From the NCBI RefSeq assembly GCF_042242105.1, contig NC_092030.1, positions 5,557,501-5,621,500 on the forward strand: a stretch of 64,000 nucleotides of DNA, in the 5' to 3' direction. A program made the translations under genes and the position numbers. This document shows, one piece after another, positions 35,915 through 62,852 of the stretch. This DNA comes from Pempheris klunzingeri (taxonomy: Eukaryota; Chordata; Actinopteri; Acropomatiformes; Pempheridae). Numbering within the stretch: position 1 is the first letter of the stretch; every line of letters starts with the position of its first letter. The notes beneath the pieces are model-generated. The model saw only the letters and a list, made by a program, of their open reading frames with translations. It made no database searches and had not been told where the DNA came from.

Positions 35915-36240
35915 ATTTGTGTGTGCGTGTGTGCACGCGCGTGTTTTGTCGTACTTGCTAGGACCACAATATGCATTTTACTAGCAGAGCGAGGACGTTT
36001 TTTGTAAGTGAGGAAATTTTGCCTGGTCCTCACAACTTCAAAATGGTTATTTTGAGGTTAAGACTTGGTTTTAAGGTTAAGTGCTAGAATTAGGTTAAGG
36101 TTAGGATGAGAGTTAGGGTTAGACATTTAGTCGGAATGGTAAGGGGCTGGGAAATGCATTATGTCAATGAGGGTCCTTACAAAGATATAAGTACAAGTAA
36201 GTGTGTGCGTGTGCGTGTGCGTGTGCGTGTGCGTGTGCAT
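35915..36240 (+). repeat. Dispersed repeat with GGTTAG-rich core and GTGTGC flank
   Basis: GAGGTTAAGACTTGGTTTTA, AGGTTAAGGTTAGGATGAG, GTTAGGGTTAGACATT, GAAATGCATTATGTCAATGA and GGTCCTTACAAAG form a common fish repeat. It runs into (GTGTGC)n at 36201-36239. The GTTAGG units come from the repeat and are not telomeric. Confidence 0.65.
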
Positions 36241-39200
36241 AGACTTGAAATACCTGATTTGAAGACTCACAGGGTTCCGGGAATGCAAGTTAATTAGAAG
36301 AGACTTAAAGCCTGTGAATGCAGGAAGGAGATAATATGCGATGCACTTAATGCTCGTGTCACTGAACATTTTCACTTCATCAAGTTTTAAAAGCAGTGAG
36401 CTGCCACCTGGCACATAGAATTCCCTTTCCTGGTTCATTCAACTTTCTCTTGGAGTCAAAAAAACTTTTGACTTTTCTATTTTCATTTTCATTTCATCGC
36501 ATAATGCCTGGGCTTAAAACCACCCTTCTCTTCCTCAGACTTTCCTGCTGCCGTGTGTTAAATAATGTCACAGTAACTGAACTGAGTGATGGACTTGAAG
36601 GTCTTGAGCTTCTTAAACGGCAAAGCGTTGGTCCTGTGATTAAAGCTTGTGGAGGTAAAATTGATGCTGTTGTCTACATTGTAGCCACAGTTTAACGTCA
36701 GGCAGCAAACAAGCCATTTCTAAAAGTCAGACTTAGCTTGAAAAGGTCAGTACATTTGTCCAAAGGTCAGAACTCTTGTCAGGTCAGTGGTCCTATTTCA
36801 GCATAGAGTGCATAGAGTCAGGACAGCTTAAGTGCTCCACTTGCATAAACACTGGGCTAAAGGCATGGTAGCAGGTTTGTATATGAGCAACCTCGACATT
36901 GTGTGAAAAGTAATTAGCAAGTCATACAGACCTTTTCATACCAGAAAATCCAAACGAAGCTGTAACCACAGTGGGATACTTTAGTTAAACAAAACCATGT
37001 TGAAGGCCTGTAAAATCTTAAAGTTAAGTGTGAAGGACAATGTGAAAGGCATGGATTGAACTGTAGAAACATTTCTCAGACACAGGTGCTATCACGCCTC
37101 TGGGTATTAACCTTGATTTTCATTTAATTCATTTTAAAAATCAGAAAATCAGATTAATTTAGTAAGCAGTATAAAGCTGTTTGTTTGGTCCATTGTGCCC
37201 TACAAAGCCAAAGAGCTGTAACTATCTTCACAAAATAATAATCTTCATTTATATATTTATTTTACTGTCCTGACAACCTTTTGAGTTTTAATGCAGCAAA
37301 CTAATTTCATTTCAGAGCACAAATCAAGCTAATCCATTCTGTCCTATGACAGTGGAAACAAAAGCTTTTAGCCATATTACAAGTTCTTGTAGCGTTCTGA
37401 ACGTAGAGGAAGGATAAAGAAGCGGATTATGCTGCTTGAGTGGCTTAAGAAATGTTTTATTGAATACCACTTTTGGAATTTGTTGTTATAGCCACAAGAC
37501 TAAGCTGACACCAACTCAAACCCTAGATTTTGGGTGGCCTGTCACACCCAAATCAGTACAACCGCAATCTTCCAATGTCCTTAAACTAGTGAACAAAGTA
37601 GACTAACTTAACCATACCTTAGATTCCTTCTGTATCAGCTGTTGCTACAACGGCAATTAATTCCTAGAGGTTATGGCTAGTCAGTTATAAGAGTCCTCAG
37701 AGTTTGAATGATGAGTGTATTCCGTGGAAAACTGTTTGACTTGCCATTTGTGCACTCTGCTGCGATGGAGAGATCCCTGACTTGACAAAAAGCGGCCACT
37801 AGAGGGCTCTGTGTTTTAATGTTGTACACAAGAAGGTTCGCAATGGTGATACTGTGTAGTTTGTGTGTTCAGATACTGTGTGTAAATCTAACCTGTGAAC
37901 AAAGAACACACCAGATGAACATCAAAATATAAAACATATTCAATCATTTCATAGATGAGAAACATGGCAGATTTCTTCTGATGAAAATACAATTGGAGTT
38001 TGGTCTTTAACCACTTCCCTTTTAAAATGCAAGCTAGGCTTAAACCGTAAAGGGAAAATCCTTGCCGAATGAAAAAACACACATTTCATTTAAATCTCAA
38101 ACAGTTCATTTGCCTCTGAGGAAGGCACATGAAAGTGTGTCTGAAGTCAAAGGATGCTTCTATGTTTGAAATGGTTTTAATTCATTACAGTGCAGGAAAT
38201 GGTGGATTTTCACTTTAAAGTTCCTGGGAACAGGCCTGGCAAGTTGATAGTTCATTACCACTTACTCTTCCACATTTTAATCATGGCTAATTCTGTATCA
38301 ATCTTACATGAATATTACTGTAATTGATTAAAGTAATGTATTATTTAGTCAGCTAACATGAGTGATTTACTAAAGGAGGAGCAGAAGATGTGCCACAGAC
38401 CATCTAATTACTGATTTAATATGGAAATCCTTCCAGACAGTGGCAGCGGAGTCAAGGAGCAGTGAGTGAGCAAGATGACAGCACTGCCACCTACTGTAGA
38501 AACAGTGAATAGATCTTCCTAGTAGTGATCTACTGCATGCAGCACGCAGTGACAAAAACCCCTTTCAAGTTTTAGAGGCAGATGTAGGGACAGTGTTTTG
38601 TGACCTGGTCATCCTCTCTAGTTGTAGATTATCCCAGCATGCCCTGAGCATAAGCCGGATACATGGGGCTAACGGATGAAAAAGCAAACACATTCACAGC
38701 TACATAAGGTTTAGCCTTTCCGGGTCACCTAACCCTCATGTCATGTCATGTGTAAGGAAACACACTTGAGCACTGGGAGAACACAGAAGCCGCACACAGA
38801 CAGTCAGCCTGTTGGGTTCGAAAAGTTCAGATCAAAGATTCACAACTGCTGAACCATGTTGTTCATTTTTTCATATCATAGCGCTGAGAGGTTTTATCAC
38901 TGTTTCTCACAGTCATCACTTCTGTAGTCATCTGTTGCCAATTTCACTCTGCACAGTCCAAAAATAAAGGCATCAGTGTGCTTCAGATGAAGTGCTTGCT
39001 GTATACGTATGTCGTCTAACAGTGTCTGAAAAGCCCTCTCTGAATGCTTTACACTGCGACAGGTGTGTGGAGGTGTGAATGAAGGCCGGGTTTGAACTTC
39101 TCTCTCAGTCTGTTTTCTATTGATGAACTATCTGTGGCACTTCTCATATGTTCAACCAAGTGCAACCCCAAGAATCCCCACAAAGAGAGGCTTTTCCGAA

Positions 39201-40977
39201 AGCGAGCACTGGTACTGCCAATTCTACAATTCATTGTGTGAAAACTAGAAGAGTTTCTAGCAGTTTCTTCTCTTCCTGGAGTTTGTGGTCGGACAACACA
39301 TCTTTTAATGAGTTCTTTTGAAGCATCCTAAGGACTTAACTTATGTAAGCACTGTTCATATGGTTAGTTTTACAGCCATCTATCTGCGAGTTACCCCGTC
39401 ATGGTTGTTTCTGTGGCTTTAAAGGCCTATCAGCTTATTTTGTGTCTAACAACTTTCATCGAAGAAACAAAAGAAGCAGAGATTTTATCCCTTTTTTCTT
39501 ATTTTTTTAATTCTTTGAAGTCCTTGGTTGTTTTTTTTTTTTTTTTTTTACATCACCATCCGTGGGATTTGACACTTTTTCCATAATGAGCAAGCATCCC
39601 AGAAACCCCACAGCCACCAAGACAAATACCATCACACAGTTTCACTTTCACAATGGGGAAAGGCTTACAGTGGGGGACGAAAGGGTTCAGGGGCAAGAAG
39701 GTGTTCAATAGCATCAACAACCTCAGAGCGGAGAGAAGCTCCTCTCAGTCTGCAGCACGTTGCGTACATACATATCACTCATATATCATTAGCATAATAT
39801 GGCATAGAAAAAGCATCCAAGCTGACAGAGCATTAAAGGAGTATAAGTGTGAGTTTTAGTGTGTGTAAATCGAGGAGGCATGGGACACGGCGAGGATGCC
39901 AGCGACGACAGCTGGTTTTTAATATCCAAGTCAATTCTTCAGGCATGGGTGCTGCATCACAGCAATGGCTGTTGGCTTGGTGTGAGTCTGTGTGTGTGTG
40001 TGTGAAAGTGTGTGTTTCTACCATTGTGTCTAGTGTGCTTTCAACTCTAAAAGATTCTTTATAAACACCCGAAGAGTCTGGATTTCACGCAACTCAGCAC
40101 GGGATTATGAAGGAATGGTGCAACACTGTAACAGAATAAGAATAAAAACATGTGTGTGTAAGTGTGTGCGTGTGCAGGCATAAAGCTATACTAATAGCAC
40201 CAGGTCAGGATGGGTTGCTAATGGCAACCTCCAATCTGAGAAGCGTTGCCATGACAAACAAAAAGCAGAACCCTGTGAGAGTGGAGGGGTCTGTCGCCAC
40301 AGCAACAGCCAGAAACAACAAAAGAGCCAGAGAGGGAGGGAGGGAGGGAGAGGAGGAATGAAAGAAAGGGGAAATGAAAGGAAGAGAAAGACAGATAAAG
40401 ACGTGGAAAATACCAAAATACAAGAAGCATACCATCACTCTCACCAGAGCGACCCTGGATGCCAAATTGTATTAGTGTTTGAGGACTTCACCCACACACC
40501 CCTCTGCCTAAAATAACAGTGTAGATTGGGTCTATAAGAGGAGAGGGAAGCTCACATAAACTACAAGTATCAATACGATGTTAATTAGAAAGGTAGGGAA
40601 AAGAGGCTACGGTAGCCCACAGTGAATGAAGAAACACAGTCAGACAGAAGGGGGTAAAATTCCCGACTCCTGACTTACAAAAACCTTGTTGTGTGATGTG
40701 CAAGTTGCCGTGGAGATCGAGTTTCCACTTCCCATTCCTATCTTGTCTCATCCGTGAATGCTTCAGAGACATGCATTTGTTACATTCCCCCCGCTGTGGA
40801 TTCTTTAAATACATATACCATTCGTAACGCTGACAGGCTTTGCCTTCTAAAGGCTCTCCAGTCAAATCGGAGGGGGGGGGGGTACGTCTGAAAACCTGGG
40901 GTTGAAAGCACAAACACAGAGGTGGTGTGCGTTTGTGTGTATACATATTATGTATGTGTGTGTATGTGCGTGGGAGT
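36241..40977. other. Intergenic, no gene seen
   Basis: Between the two convergent genes; the right part may be dpysl2 3' UTR or downstream sequence. It has poly-T runs, a purine-rich stretch at 40325-40410 with (GGGA)n, and a CTCF-like motif. ORFs here are short and unconvincing. A minus-strand ATTAAA at 39918-39923 could end dpysl2, but nothing singles it out. Confidence 0.5.
37792..37809 (+). promoter_or_regulatory. CTCF-like motif
   Basis: GCGGCCACTAGAGGGCTC contains CCACTAGAGGGC, a full match to the vertebrate CTCF core CCASYAGRKGGC. It lies about 8 kb past adra1a and 5.4 kb past dpysl2, between convergent genes. Occupancy cannot be judged from sequence. Confidence 0.45.
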
Positions 40978-41207
40978 CGGGGCCAGATGCATGAAAAACA
41001 GACTTAATCTGTCTGAAGCCGACTTTTAAACCAGACTTCATATGATAAACCACTGATTTGTGACACTGATTGATGTGTCCGAAAGCTGACTACAGCTATC
41101 TCATGGGTTGCTATAGCGACAAGAGATGGTCGTCCTCAGACTCGTCTAAAGAATTTAAGTCTAAATCACAGACTAGACTTAATCTAGATTTATGTGACCG
41201 GCCCCTG
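40978..41207. mobile_element. MITE-like element with inverted ends
   Basis: The left end CGGGGCCAGATGCATGAAAA and the reversed right end CAGGGGCCGGTCACATAAAT are related, and both continue to a GACTTAATCT-type block. The element is about 230 bp, with no coding potential. Target duplications are not clear, so the superfamily is open. Confidence 0.6.
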
Positions 41208-43163
41208 GTTCTGTCCGTGTCAGCGTGAGCTTGTTGCTCCGTGTTGAGTCATGGGGAAGAAAAAGGCTGCAGAAAGATGGTGACTGGTAGCCAAGACCTT
41301 GTTGACATAAGGACTAACTCAGGAAATCAGTTGCTTGGCTTAATGAAAACCAGATCATGCAAGTCTTGAAAGAAACCCCAAACTGAACAAGAGTGTATGA
41401 GAACTCAGCACGACCTGCTGAGACGTCACGTCCACAACGAGTGCTGGAGGAGTGCTGTACAGGAGCCTGCTGGGCGTGTCCCATCCCTCACACATCAACA
41501 CTGCACACTAGTCAGACGTACATTAGCTCATGTCTACTTTCAAGCGTAAATCAATAGTGCTCAGCCCATAGGCACCTAGTTACAGAATGACACTAAAAAG
41601 CAGTTTGACAACAAGTTAAAAACTCTAAAACATTAGAACATTTCAAGATATCGAGCATTTTTCGTCTTTACAGGGGCTCTACCGACAGAATAGGCCCTAT
41701 GAAAGCGCAAAATCTGGCACCTTTGAATCGGTTAATCCTGGCTATTTTACATCTTTTTATCTTACATCCTTCACTTACCTCAATAAGAATAACAAAACAA
41801 GAAAAATCAAACTATCAGTACAACTTCTGTGGGTTCAGGCACATAAAAAGTAGAAAGGAAAGAGGGATTCTGATGAGTATAAAACAGTCACATTTGGAGG
41901 AGGAGAAACATTCTGTATGTAAATGCACTGGTTGGTGATGGACGGTTATCAGTCGCTTCAACAGCTGTCAATTGAAAATTTGGACCTTCATGATTCACAG
42001 GAATGCAAAAAAAAGCTGGAAAAGATGCAGCTGCGTAGCGAATGGCACCTTCCCCGCATGTCTAAAAGTTCTCGAAAAGGACGGCTTTAAGAGACAATAA
42101 GGCAAGGAAAGGTGGAGTTTGAAGTGACAGCAGGACAATTTTCTCTTTCCTCCCTAAATCTTTCCTTCCAATACTCTAACCTAGCGACGGCCTAACGCTC
42201 AGAGATGAGGCATAAAGCTCTATTTTCTACCTGCCAAAGCTCCCTCTGGTCCACAAGCTGTAAGGAAGCTGCCAAATGTGGAATATCGTTTCTTACTTAT
42301 GTACGTAGCAAAGCCACAGGTGAGAAAACAAGAGATGAGAGTCAGTGCGTTAAATCTATAAACCTACTAAAAGATTTCTATGTGTTCGTTTTTTTTTTTT
42401 TTTTTTCCAAGGCCATCCTAATGGCAAATAATTGGATATTGATTGCAGCAGTGTGTGAGAGATGGCGATGCACTGGACAGTGAAGCAATTGAAATTCAAG
42501 GAGATACAAATTGCAAATCAACAGCTTGAAGGAAGTATTAGATGTCTGTGGGCTGAATAAATGGTAAGACTGTTCAATTTAAAAGCAACCTACTGTTTGG
42601 CCTATTTAAGAAAAGCAAAAATAACAATACTGGATTTGTACTCATGCTCCTTTTAAACTACTCCCAGAATTTAAAAAAAAAAAAAAAAGGAATGGAAATA
42701 TAAAGGATATCTTGCATGAAAATGATCCTCTTTTCTTAACTGTATTAATTCAGTTTAGTCTCACTTGACCCCTCTATTAAAACAACAGTAAAACAAACAT
42801 CATAGGGATACTTGGCAGGGATAAAATATAGTATAAAAAACAAAATAATGCAGTCAAAAGTGCTCAAATAAGGAGTGTTTTCATTTTTTCTCTTTTTTCA
42901 TCATATGAGGCAGATCTTTTTTTTTTTCTTTTTTTTTTTTGTTTCTAACTGTGTCCTCTAGGATCAGGTTTCAGGGAGGAGGAGTGTGGGTACGTGAACA
43001 GCGCCGAAGGAGGAGGTGAAAGATTGAGGCTGACGAATGGCCTGGTCAGGTGCTGTGAAGGGTTCGGCTCCCGGAGTGGCGACGTGGTCTCTCGACCCCT
43101 CGGCTCCTGGTGGCCGTCCTTCCTCACATCTTCGTTTCCTCCTCAGCGGCTGAGGGTGGAGCT

Positions 43164-56770
<13,607 letters not shown>

Positions 56771-58094
56771 CTAGAAAACAATAAAGATGATAAGTGGTTA
56801 CACATTCAACTACGTTTAAACGCATGAAATGTTTCACCGGAGCAGAACTGTGGGAACCACACACTGCAGATCTGGACATGTTAAGACAGGTCTGAGGTTT
56901 TATAGACGCCTATAAAAATACGCTGCTGAGGGTGAGCATCCGATTTGGAGCGATTGGATGCAGGATTAAGTGCATTTGATGAAAGACATTTTGGGAAATG
57001 TCACATAAAAAGGTGGACTGGCACTCGCAACAAAAAGTAAATACTCAGACCGTGCAGAGCCGCGTCTGCGTGGCCTTTTTAGGATGCATTTTGATAAGGA
57101 ACACATGGCTGTGCAACGTCTGTCAACTGATACTGGCTTTCCTCATCTCCACGCACACACACAGATGGGGGGGGGAGCAGCCAACAGCACAGGGAGCTCT
57201 GATGTTTGGATCAGCACCAGGTTTCTGTGAGAATGTTTGAACAGTGATACAGTTTATAATGCAGGGGGGGAATTAGAGAAAGAGAAAGGACTCTGGAATC
57301 CTTCATCCAAAACCCAGCTTCATTTTCTCACTGAATTCACACCCTTAGTCTCTGTGATACACAGTATATTACATTACACTAGCACAAAAATATAATGGGA
57401 GATGAAAATACTGTAAGAAAAACAAAACAAAAAAAAGAATATGAAACACTTTGATTTATTACCTCAGGTGGATTTTTTTTTTTCCTTCATATCATGATTG
57501 CATAAATAAAAAAGTACTGCCAGTTCTAACTGTATTTACATATCTATTTGTGAACAACTAAATACTTTGTTATTTACTGATTTGTTAAGTGCAAAGACCA
57601 TAAGGTGGTCTATTACAATGGCAATAGAAAGCATAACCATTTTTCTCCATGCAACCCAAATGACACCATTAAAGTCTTTCATTCATGTAACCTACATGAC
57701 CCTGTAAAATAAAACAAATTACTGGTTGCAGGGAGTCTTAAACAAATGTTAGTTCATAGAAAATGGTGCAAATGGTGAGTGACTGCAGCAGTTTATTGCA
57801 TAGAAACATAATTTAATCGGATTTTTCTCAATTGATCAGAAAGAGGAAAAGACTGAGAGACTCAGCATGTTTCCCAGCAGCAACAGACACAGTAAATCTT
57901 CATCACTGCTCCTCTTTCTGCTGCTTAATTCCAGCTCTGCTTGAACAACAAAACCAGGGGAAGAATTCACTGTTGCAACAATGAAGACAGGAGCCCGCCT
58001 CCAGACACCCCCCCCCATCCTCCTCATGTGGTCGAGCTGTCACAGTAACAACATGAGAAGGGGCCAATCAGAGCACAGACTGTGTAATCAATCA

Positions 58095-58420
58095 TCCACG
58101 CTTGCTGCCGTGCCATGGGGAGGAGAGGAGGGGGAGGGGGAGGGGGGGTTCCACCACCTCCACAGCCTCCCACCCTGAGCCCCTCACCCCCCGTCCCTCC
58201 CCGCGTGTCACCCGGGGTCCTCTGTCCAAAAAGGGAGTGGCAGCTCTGGTCACAAGGACTCCAGCATCCCCGGCTAACAAAGGCTGCTCTGTTCGAGCCG
58301 CTGCCGCTAGCTGCTGCCCGGCCAGCAGCTCTGGCCCCGAGCACAACTGCTGCTCTGGGCCAGGCCCCCAGTCAGAGCCCCACCCTGCCTCACACAACTC
58401 AGCCCTGCACAGCTCACCCT
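58095..58420. promoter_or_regulatory. GC-rich block in dpysl2 intron 1
   Basis: Strongly GC-rich with scattered CpG, a (GGGGGA)-type run (58110-58150) and C-rich stretches, unlike the AT-rich flanks. It could be an internal promoter, for example of a shorter dpysl2 transcript, or a structural GC tract. Overlapping ORFs on both strands are composition effects. Confidence 0.3.
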
Positions 58421-58664
58421 TTTCAAGTATTACTTCATGTTGTTTTTTTTTTTTTTAAATTTCTTTATCTTTCAAGACTCCAACCAATCAGAGAGACACA
58501 AAGAAATTAATATTTGCATACAGGCCAAGGAGCAGGTGGAATATATGACGATATATGATGCAAACTCCACTTCATACAGTAAATAATACTAGTGTTTTCT
58601 ATCTGTTTTACGTGCTTTATTCTTTTTATTTGTTTCAGTCACATGCACTTTGTGGTTGGTGTTT

Positions 58665-58875
58665 AATTTAGATAATTAATCATCATTTATCAAGCAAAAA
58701 TGTCAAAAATTCTAATTGCAGCTTCTCAAATGTGAGTGTTTGCTGCTTTTCTGCTCTGTACAAAAGGCAAAAGAAGAACTCAAACAAATGACATCATTTG
58801 AAACTTTAGCCCAAACCGAAAGTGACTCCAGTGACATCACTTGAGGCAGTTAATCAGACAGTATAGGGCTGCAAT
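58665..58875 (+). repeat. hAT-type fragment
   Basis: TAGATAATTAATCATC, ATCAAGCAAAAATGTCAAAA, GCAGCTTCTCAAATGTGAGT and TGCTGCTTTTCTGCTCTGTA match the family at 62315-62852. A fresh end, TAGGGCTGCAATTAAG, appears near 58864. Confidence 0.5.
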
Positions 58876-60049
58876 TAAGTATCTTATCTCATCTGTTTTG
58901 TTCTTACTACAGCTGTAGAGTAACCACACAAACACATGGAGGACAAACATAAAGTCAGATCCTCTTTTAGACAGAAAAGTTGGCAGCCACATAAACATTG
59001 CTTTTCAATGAAGGAAGGAGGAAACACACACACCCACACAAGCAAACACACACACACACACATGCTTGAGGACTTCAGCTGACTGCAGCAGGTCTGGAAA
59101 AGGCTTTGCAGTTGTCATCTGAAAGGTGTGGTGACGCTCTGACAGCGCTGATGGAACTAATGCAAATAGATCATGCGGTAATCTTCGATCTATGTCCAGC
59201 AGACTGTTCTGGTGGAGCCACTGGCCTCGCTCCAGCCCAGCGCTGGCCCGCTTTCATCCCAACAACTGCTTTGAAATATGCTGCTCCATCATGCGCCTCA
59301 TCATGACTGTCATTATCACATTACTTACTGGACTAACACAAAATCATCCTTTCAGAAACAATTACTCATTTTTGGTGCATGAAGAGGTGTTTATAGAAAG
59401 TAAAAGTTTATTTTAGGGTTAGTTTTTCTTAGCTTCAGCTCCAAAACAATAAAAAAAAAAAAGATGGGACATTAACAGAATGGCTCACCCTGAATCCACA
59501 TTTGTACAATAATCATCCAATTGTTCTGGAGCTCACAGGGGCAGGAGCGAGTGTCTGGTTGTACTGGACCGGAGCCAAACATGACAGTGACCTTTCCCTC
59601 TTCTTACAGCCCCTCAAACAGGATGTGGACAAAGCTCAATGGGTTCACTGTTGCAAAACTGCTGTGTTTTCATTCCAGACACCTTCTTCTGATGCCATTC
59701 CAGCAGAAAGCAATTTGTCTCATACAAATTAAGTTTTTGTACAATGTTTAATATAGAAAATAACTTTTCTTAACTTTCCTTCTGCATCCACTTCCTCAAA
59801 AGAAAACACCCTGGTGCTTCTAAAAGTGGAGGACAGGCCCCACTTGGAGGGGGCATAGAAAGATTGTGAGGGGTGGCCTGCATGACTATGAGGACAAATG
59901 TGGAGTGGAAATGAGTGTTTCATGTGAGAACAGTAAAAAAAGTGTGCTCCCATCCTAGCAAAGCTAACAAGATTCAGGATTCAGGCAGGATTTATTTAGA
60001 AATAAATCCATCATTAAAGCAGTCTACAGAGTCTGGCAGCTTAATTTAC

Positions 60050-60640
60050 ATCTCAGTGATGTTATTTGTATAATATCGCATTTAATTTAACTTGTTTTGT
60101 TGCTTATTTCACGGTTGATGAAAATACGCTGAAGAGCCACTGTTGTAATCCTTAAAACTTCCCTCCTGGAGGCAGCACAACAGGCAGTAAACACAATATT
60201 GACGCTATATCAGCTTATTTTACAAGTTTATAAGGCAACTTTGTTAGCAAACAGCTGCCTCTTTGCACATCCAGCAGACACGGAGCAACGTTAGCATTCA
60301 TCTGGAGTTGTGTTTCAGGTAACCTCTGGAAAATCAGTCCAATATTCACTCTCTTTTAGCTCTCTGCACAAACTCCAGAAAAATATCTGGCTGCTAAAGG
60401 CTCCACTGTTTTCAACAGTTACTCCCTAGTTCTGATGCTGATGAGAGACGTGAGAATGAACCAAAACAAAAACAGAACAATGATCTAAAAGATGCTAAAA
60501 CGACCCTCAGAACTGAGGAAAAATTCAGATTCAGATGATAATTCTCTGTGGGCTCATCTTTACAAATGATCCCTGTTATACTGCACAAAGCCATGTGACC
60601 CACTGTTAATATGAAAATATTGATGATAGCAGCTTTAAAC
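60050..60640 (+). repeat. Dispersed repeat family B, long copy
   Basis: TTAGCAAACAGCTGCCTC, CAACGTTAGCATTCATCTGG, TCCAATATTCACTCTCTTTT, AGCTCTCTGCAC, AAATATCTGGCTGCTAAAGG and TGATAATTCTCTGTGGGCTC match the copies in the adra1a intron and at 34.2 kb. Confidence 0.6.
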
Positions 60641-61990
60641 AAACACACTTATAGATTTCTATTGCAAAAGGCCTCCGACTATGAAAGAAGCACACTACTG
60701 ATAATGGAGTCTGGGAATATTGATTATTTCTCCATTACAGCCACTCAGATCAATCTGTTGGATCACATGACTCCTGCAGTTTATTGGACATCATGAAAAC
60801 ATGAGCTGCAGCAACACACAGGTGAAAACAGAAGGAAAGAGACGCTGGTGACTGAGAGGAGTTTCATGAAATGAGGACAAAATCCGATCTGGCACTGTGA
60901 GAACGTCTGCCAGTGTTAGACGTAACCCGGCAACATTGTGTGTTGTTGTCCAAATGGAAAATATCCTGGGAACATTTGTGAAGTCAGGTGGAGAACGCTG
61001 CCAGGTCAGACATTCAGCACTAAGATTTATGTGCACTCTGGATTATTAAAAAACCAGCCTGCTACCAAAATCATCTCCATACATGTTCAGACAAATGCTG
61101 TGAAGGCACATGTTGGATTTTTTTTTTTTTTTTGATTTCAAAACAGAATACTTGCAGAACGGGAATGAAACGCATACTCACGGGGATAAATGAGTAAATT
61201 AACACGTCGGTTTGGAAAGTAGAGGACAAACTGCGTGACTGTTCTGTGTGTGTGAATTAAACAGATATTGGGAGATTTAGATACATACAGTGTGATTTTT
61301 GTGCATTAGTTCACATCACCAGAGAAATCAGTTACAACTTTCCACACTCACTGATGGACTAAACTCATTAATTTACCAACTGGTGAATTCTCTCTTGAAC
61401 TCTTAAAAATTCACTTTAAAGTATAAATTTTGCTTAATAAATGTAAATTCTGGCTTGGCCCCTCAAGAGTTTACTTAAATTTTCTCTTGATCGTTGACAA
61501 ATCATGTCCTAATCTCTCTCTTAATCTCTTGAATATATACTCTTATTTTGATGCTAAAAAATTCCTTTAATTAACAAATAAATTACAGAAATATTCCAAA
61601 AAATAAATTCTTTCTCTGAATGTGAAAGCTTCACATAAATCTTTCACTGTGTGACCTCTTTCTGCAGGCTGCTGGAGCTGAAGGCACCATGACCCTGCTG
61701 CAGATTCCCCTCAACAGTATTCTTCTTTGTTCAGGTGCTGATGAATGAAAAAAAGTTCACACGGACACAAATACACCCGCACACAGTGTTTTCCCTGAGA
61801 TTCTGTGGCTTTTGTGAATCGAGGAATCCCGGATTAGATTGAGCGTGAAAAAAAAAAAAAGAGGCTGAGCCGGTGGGTGGGTGATTTGGAGAGCAGCGTG
61901 CGACGCGCAATGTGTGAGCAGACAGTGCCCCGGGCTGCTGTGCACGGTGAGATAACAGCATGAACAGACTGAGGCAACCTTAACAGGGAC

Positions 61991-61991
<1 letters not shown>

Positions 61992-62035
<44 letters not shown>
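61992..62035 (+). repeat. (CA)n microsatellite
   Basis: Twenty-two uninterrupted dinucleotide units. Confidence 0.97.
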
Positions 62036-62037
<2 letters not shown>

Positions 62038-62314
62038 AGCTCCCACCGGGGACAACTGCTGTACTACAGGTATACTAGCAGACCGCCTAATGATCTCTCA
62101 TAAGCTGAGGATTGTAGTCACAGAGACTTTAATCCAGGACAGTCTTATTATAGTCTCAGTCTATTTTTACCCCCCCTGGATGTGGACATCAGAGGTGCAT
62201 TTACTTTACAAGAACTGTCTTCACTCTTGTTTTTTACTTTGCTTTCAGCTGTATTTATAACCGTCGCTGTGCTGCAAAGCAAGTTAAGACACTGAAATAA
62301 CTTTTGTTTGAATC

Positions 62315-62852
62315 TAGAGCTGAAATGATCAGCTCTTTAAAATCGATTTGGTGATCAAGAGAAAGTTAATTGGCAATAATTGCGATTGATTTATCGAGCA
62401 AAAATGCCAAACTTTGCCGAACAGATTTGGTCTTTTTCTCTGTTTAATATCAGATGCAAACAGTTGATTACTTGTCTGATTAACTGATTTGACACATGCC
62501 CATCACAAGCTCCCAGACTCCAATATGACATCTCTGAATTACTTGTTTCATCTGACAAACCATCTAAAACACAAGTATATTCAGTTTACAGTGATGTAAA
62601 ACTGAGAAAAACAGCAAATGTGAGAAAGCAGTCAGGGCTTAAATTACTCATCAATGACCAAAATGATTGTAAAGTGTAAATCTTTGGGTTTTGAATCATT
62701 TGCCAGACAAAACAAGTCATTTGGAGAAGTGGACTCTGGGAACTGCTGATGGGCATTTTTCACCTCCTTCTTTTTTTTTTTTTTTTTTAAACATATTACA
62801 GCCCAAACAATCCATCGATTAATTGTAAAAATAATCAATAGTTGTAGCTCTA
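62315..62852. mobile_element. Non-autonomous hAT-type element
   Basis: Begins TAGAGCTGAAATGATCAG and ends AATCAATAGTTGTAGCTCTA. Flanking octamers TTTGAATC (62307-62314) and CTTGACTC (62853-62860) match at 6 of 8, consistent with an old 8-bp target duplication. The interior has AGAAAGTTAATTGGCAATAA, AGCAAAAATGCCAAACTTTG, TCTTTGGGTTTTGAATCATT and GATGGGCATTTTTCACC, a very common fish element. No transposase is encoded. Confidence 0.75.

Noticed and set aside
36060..36125. Interstitial telomere repeat
   Set aside because: GTTAGG-like units are few and irregular, and sit inside a common dispersed repeat.
58092..58510. Overlapping long ORFs on both strands
   Set aside because: GC-rich sequence lacks stop codons by composition; no family resemblance, no splice support.
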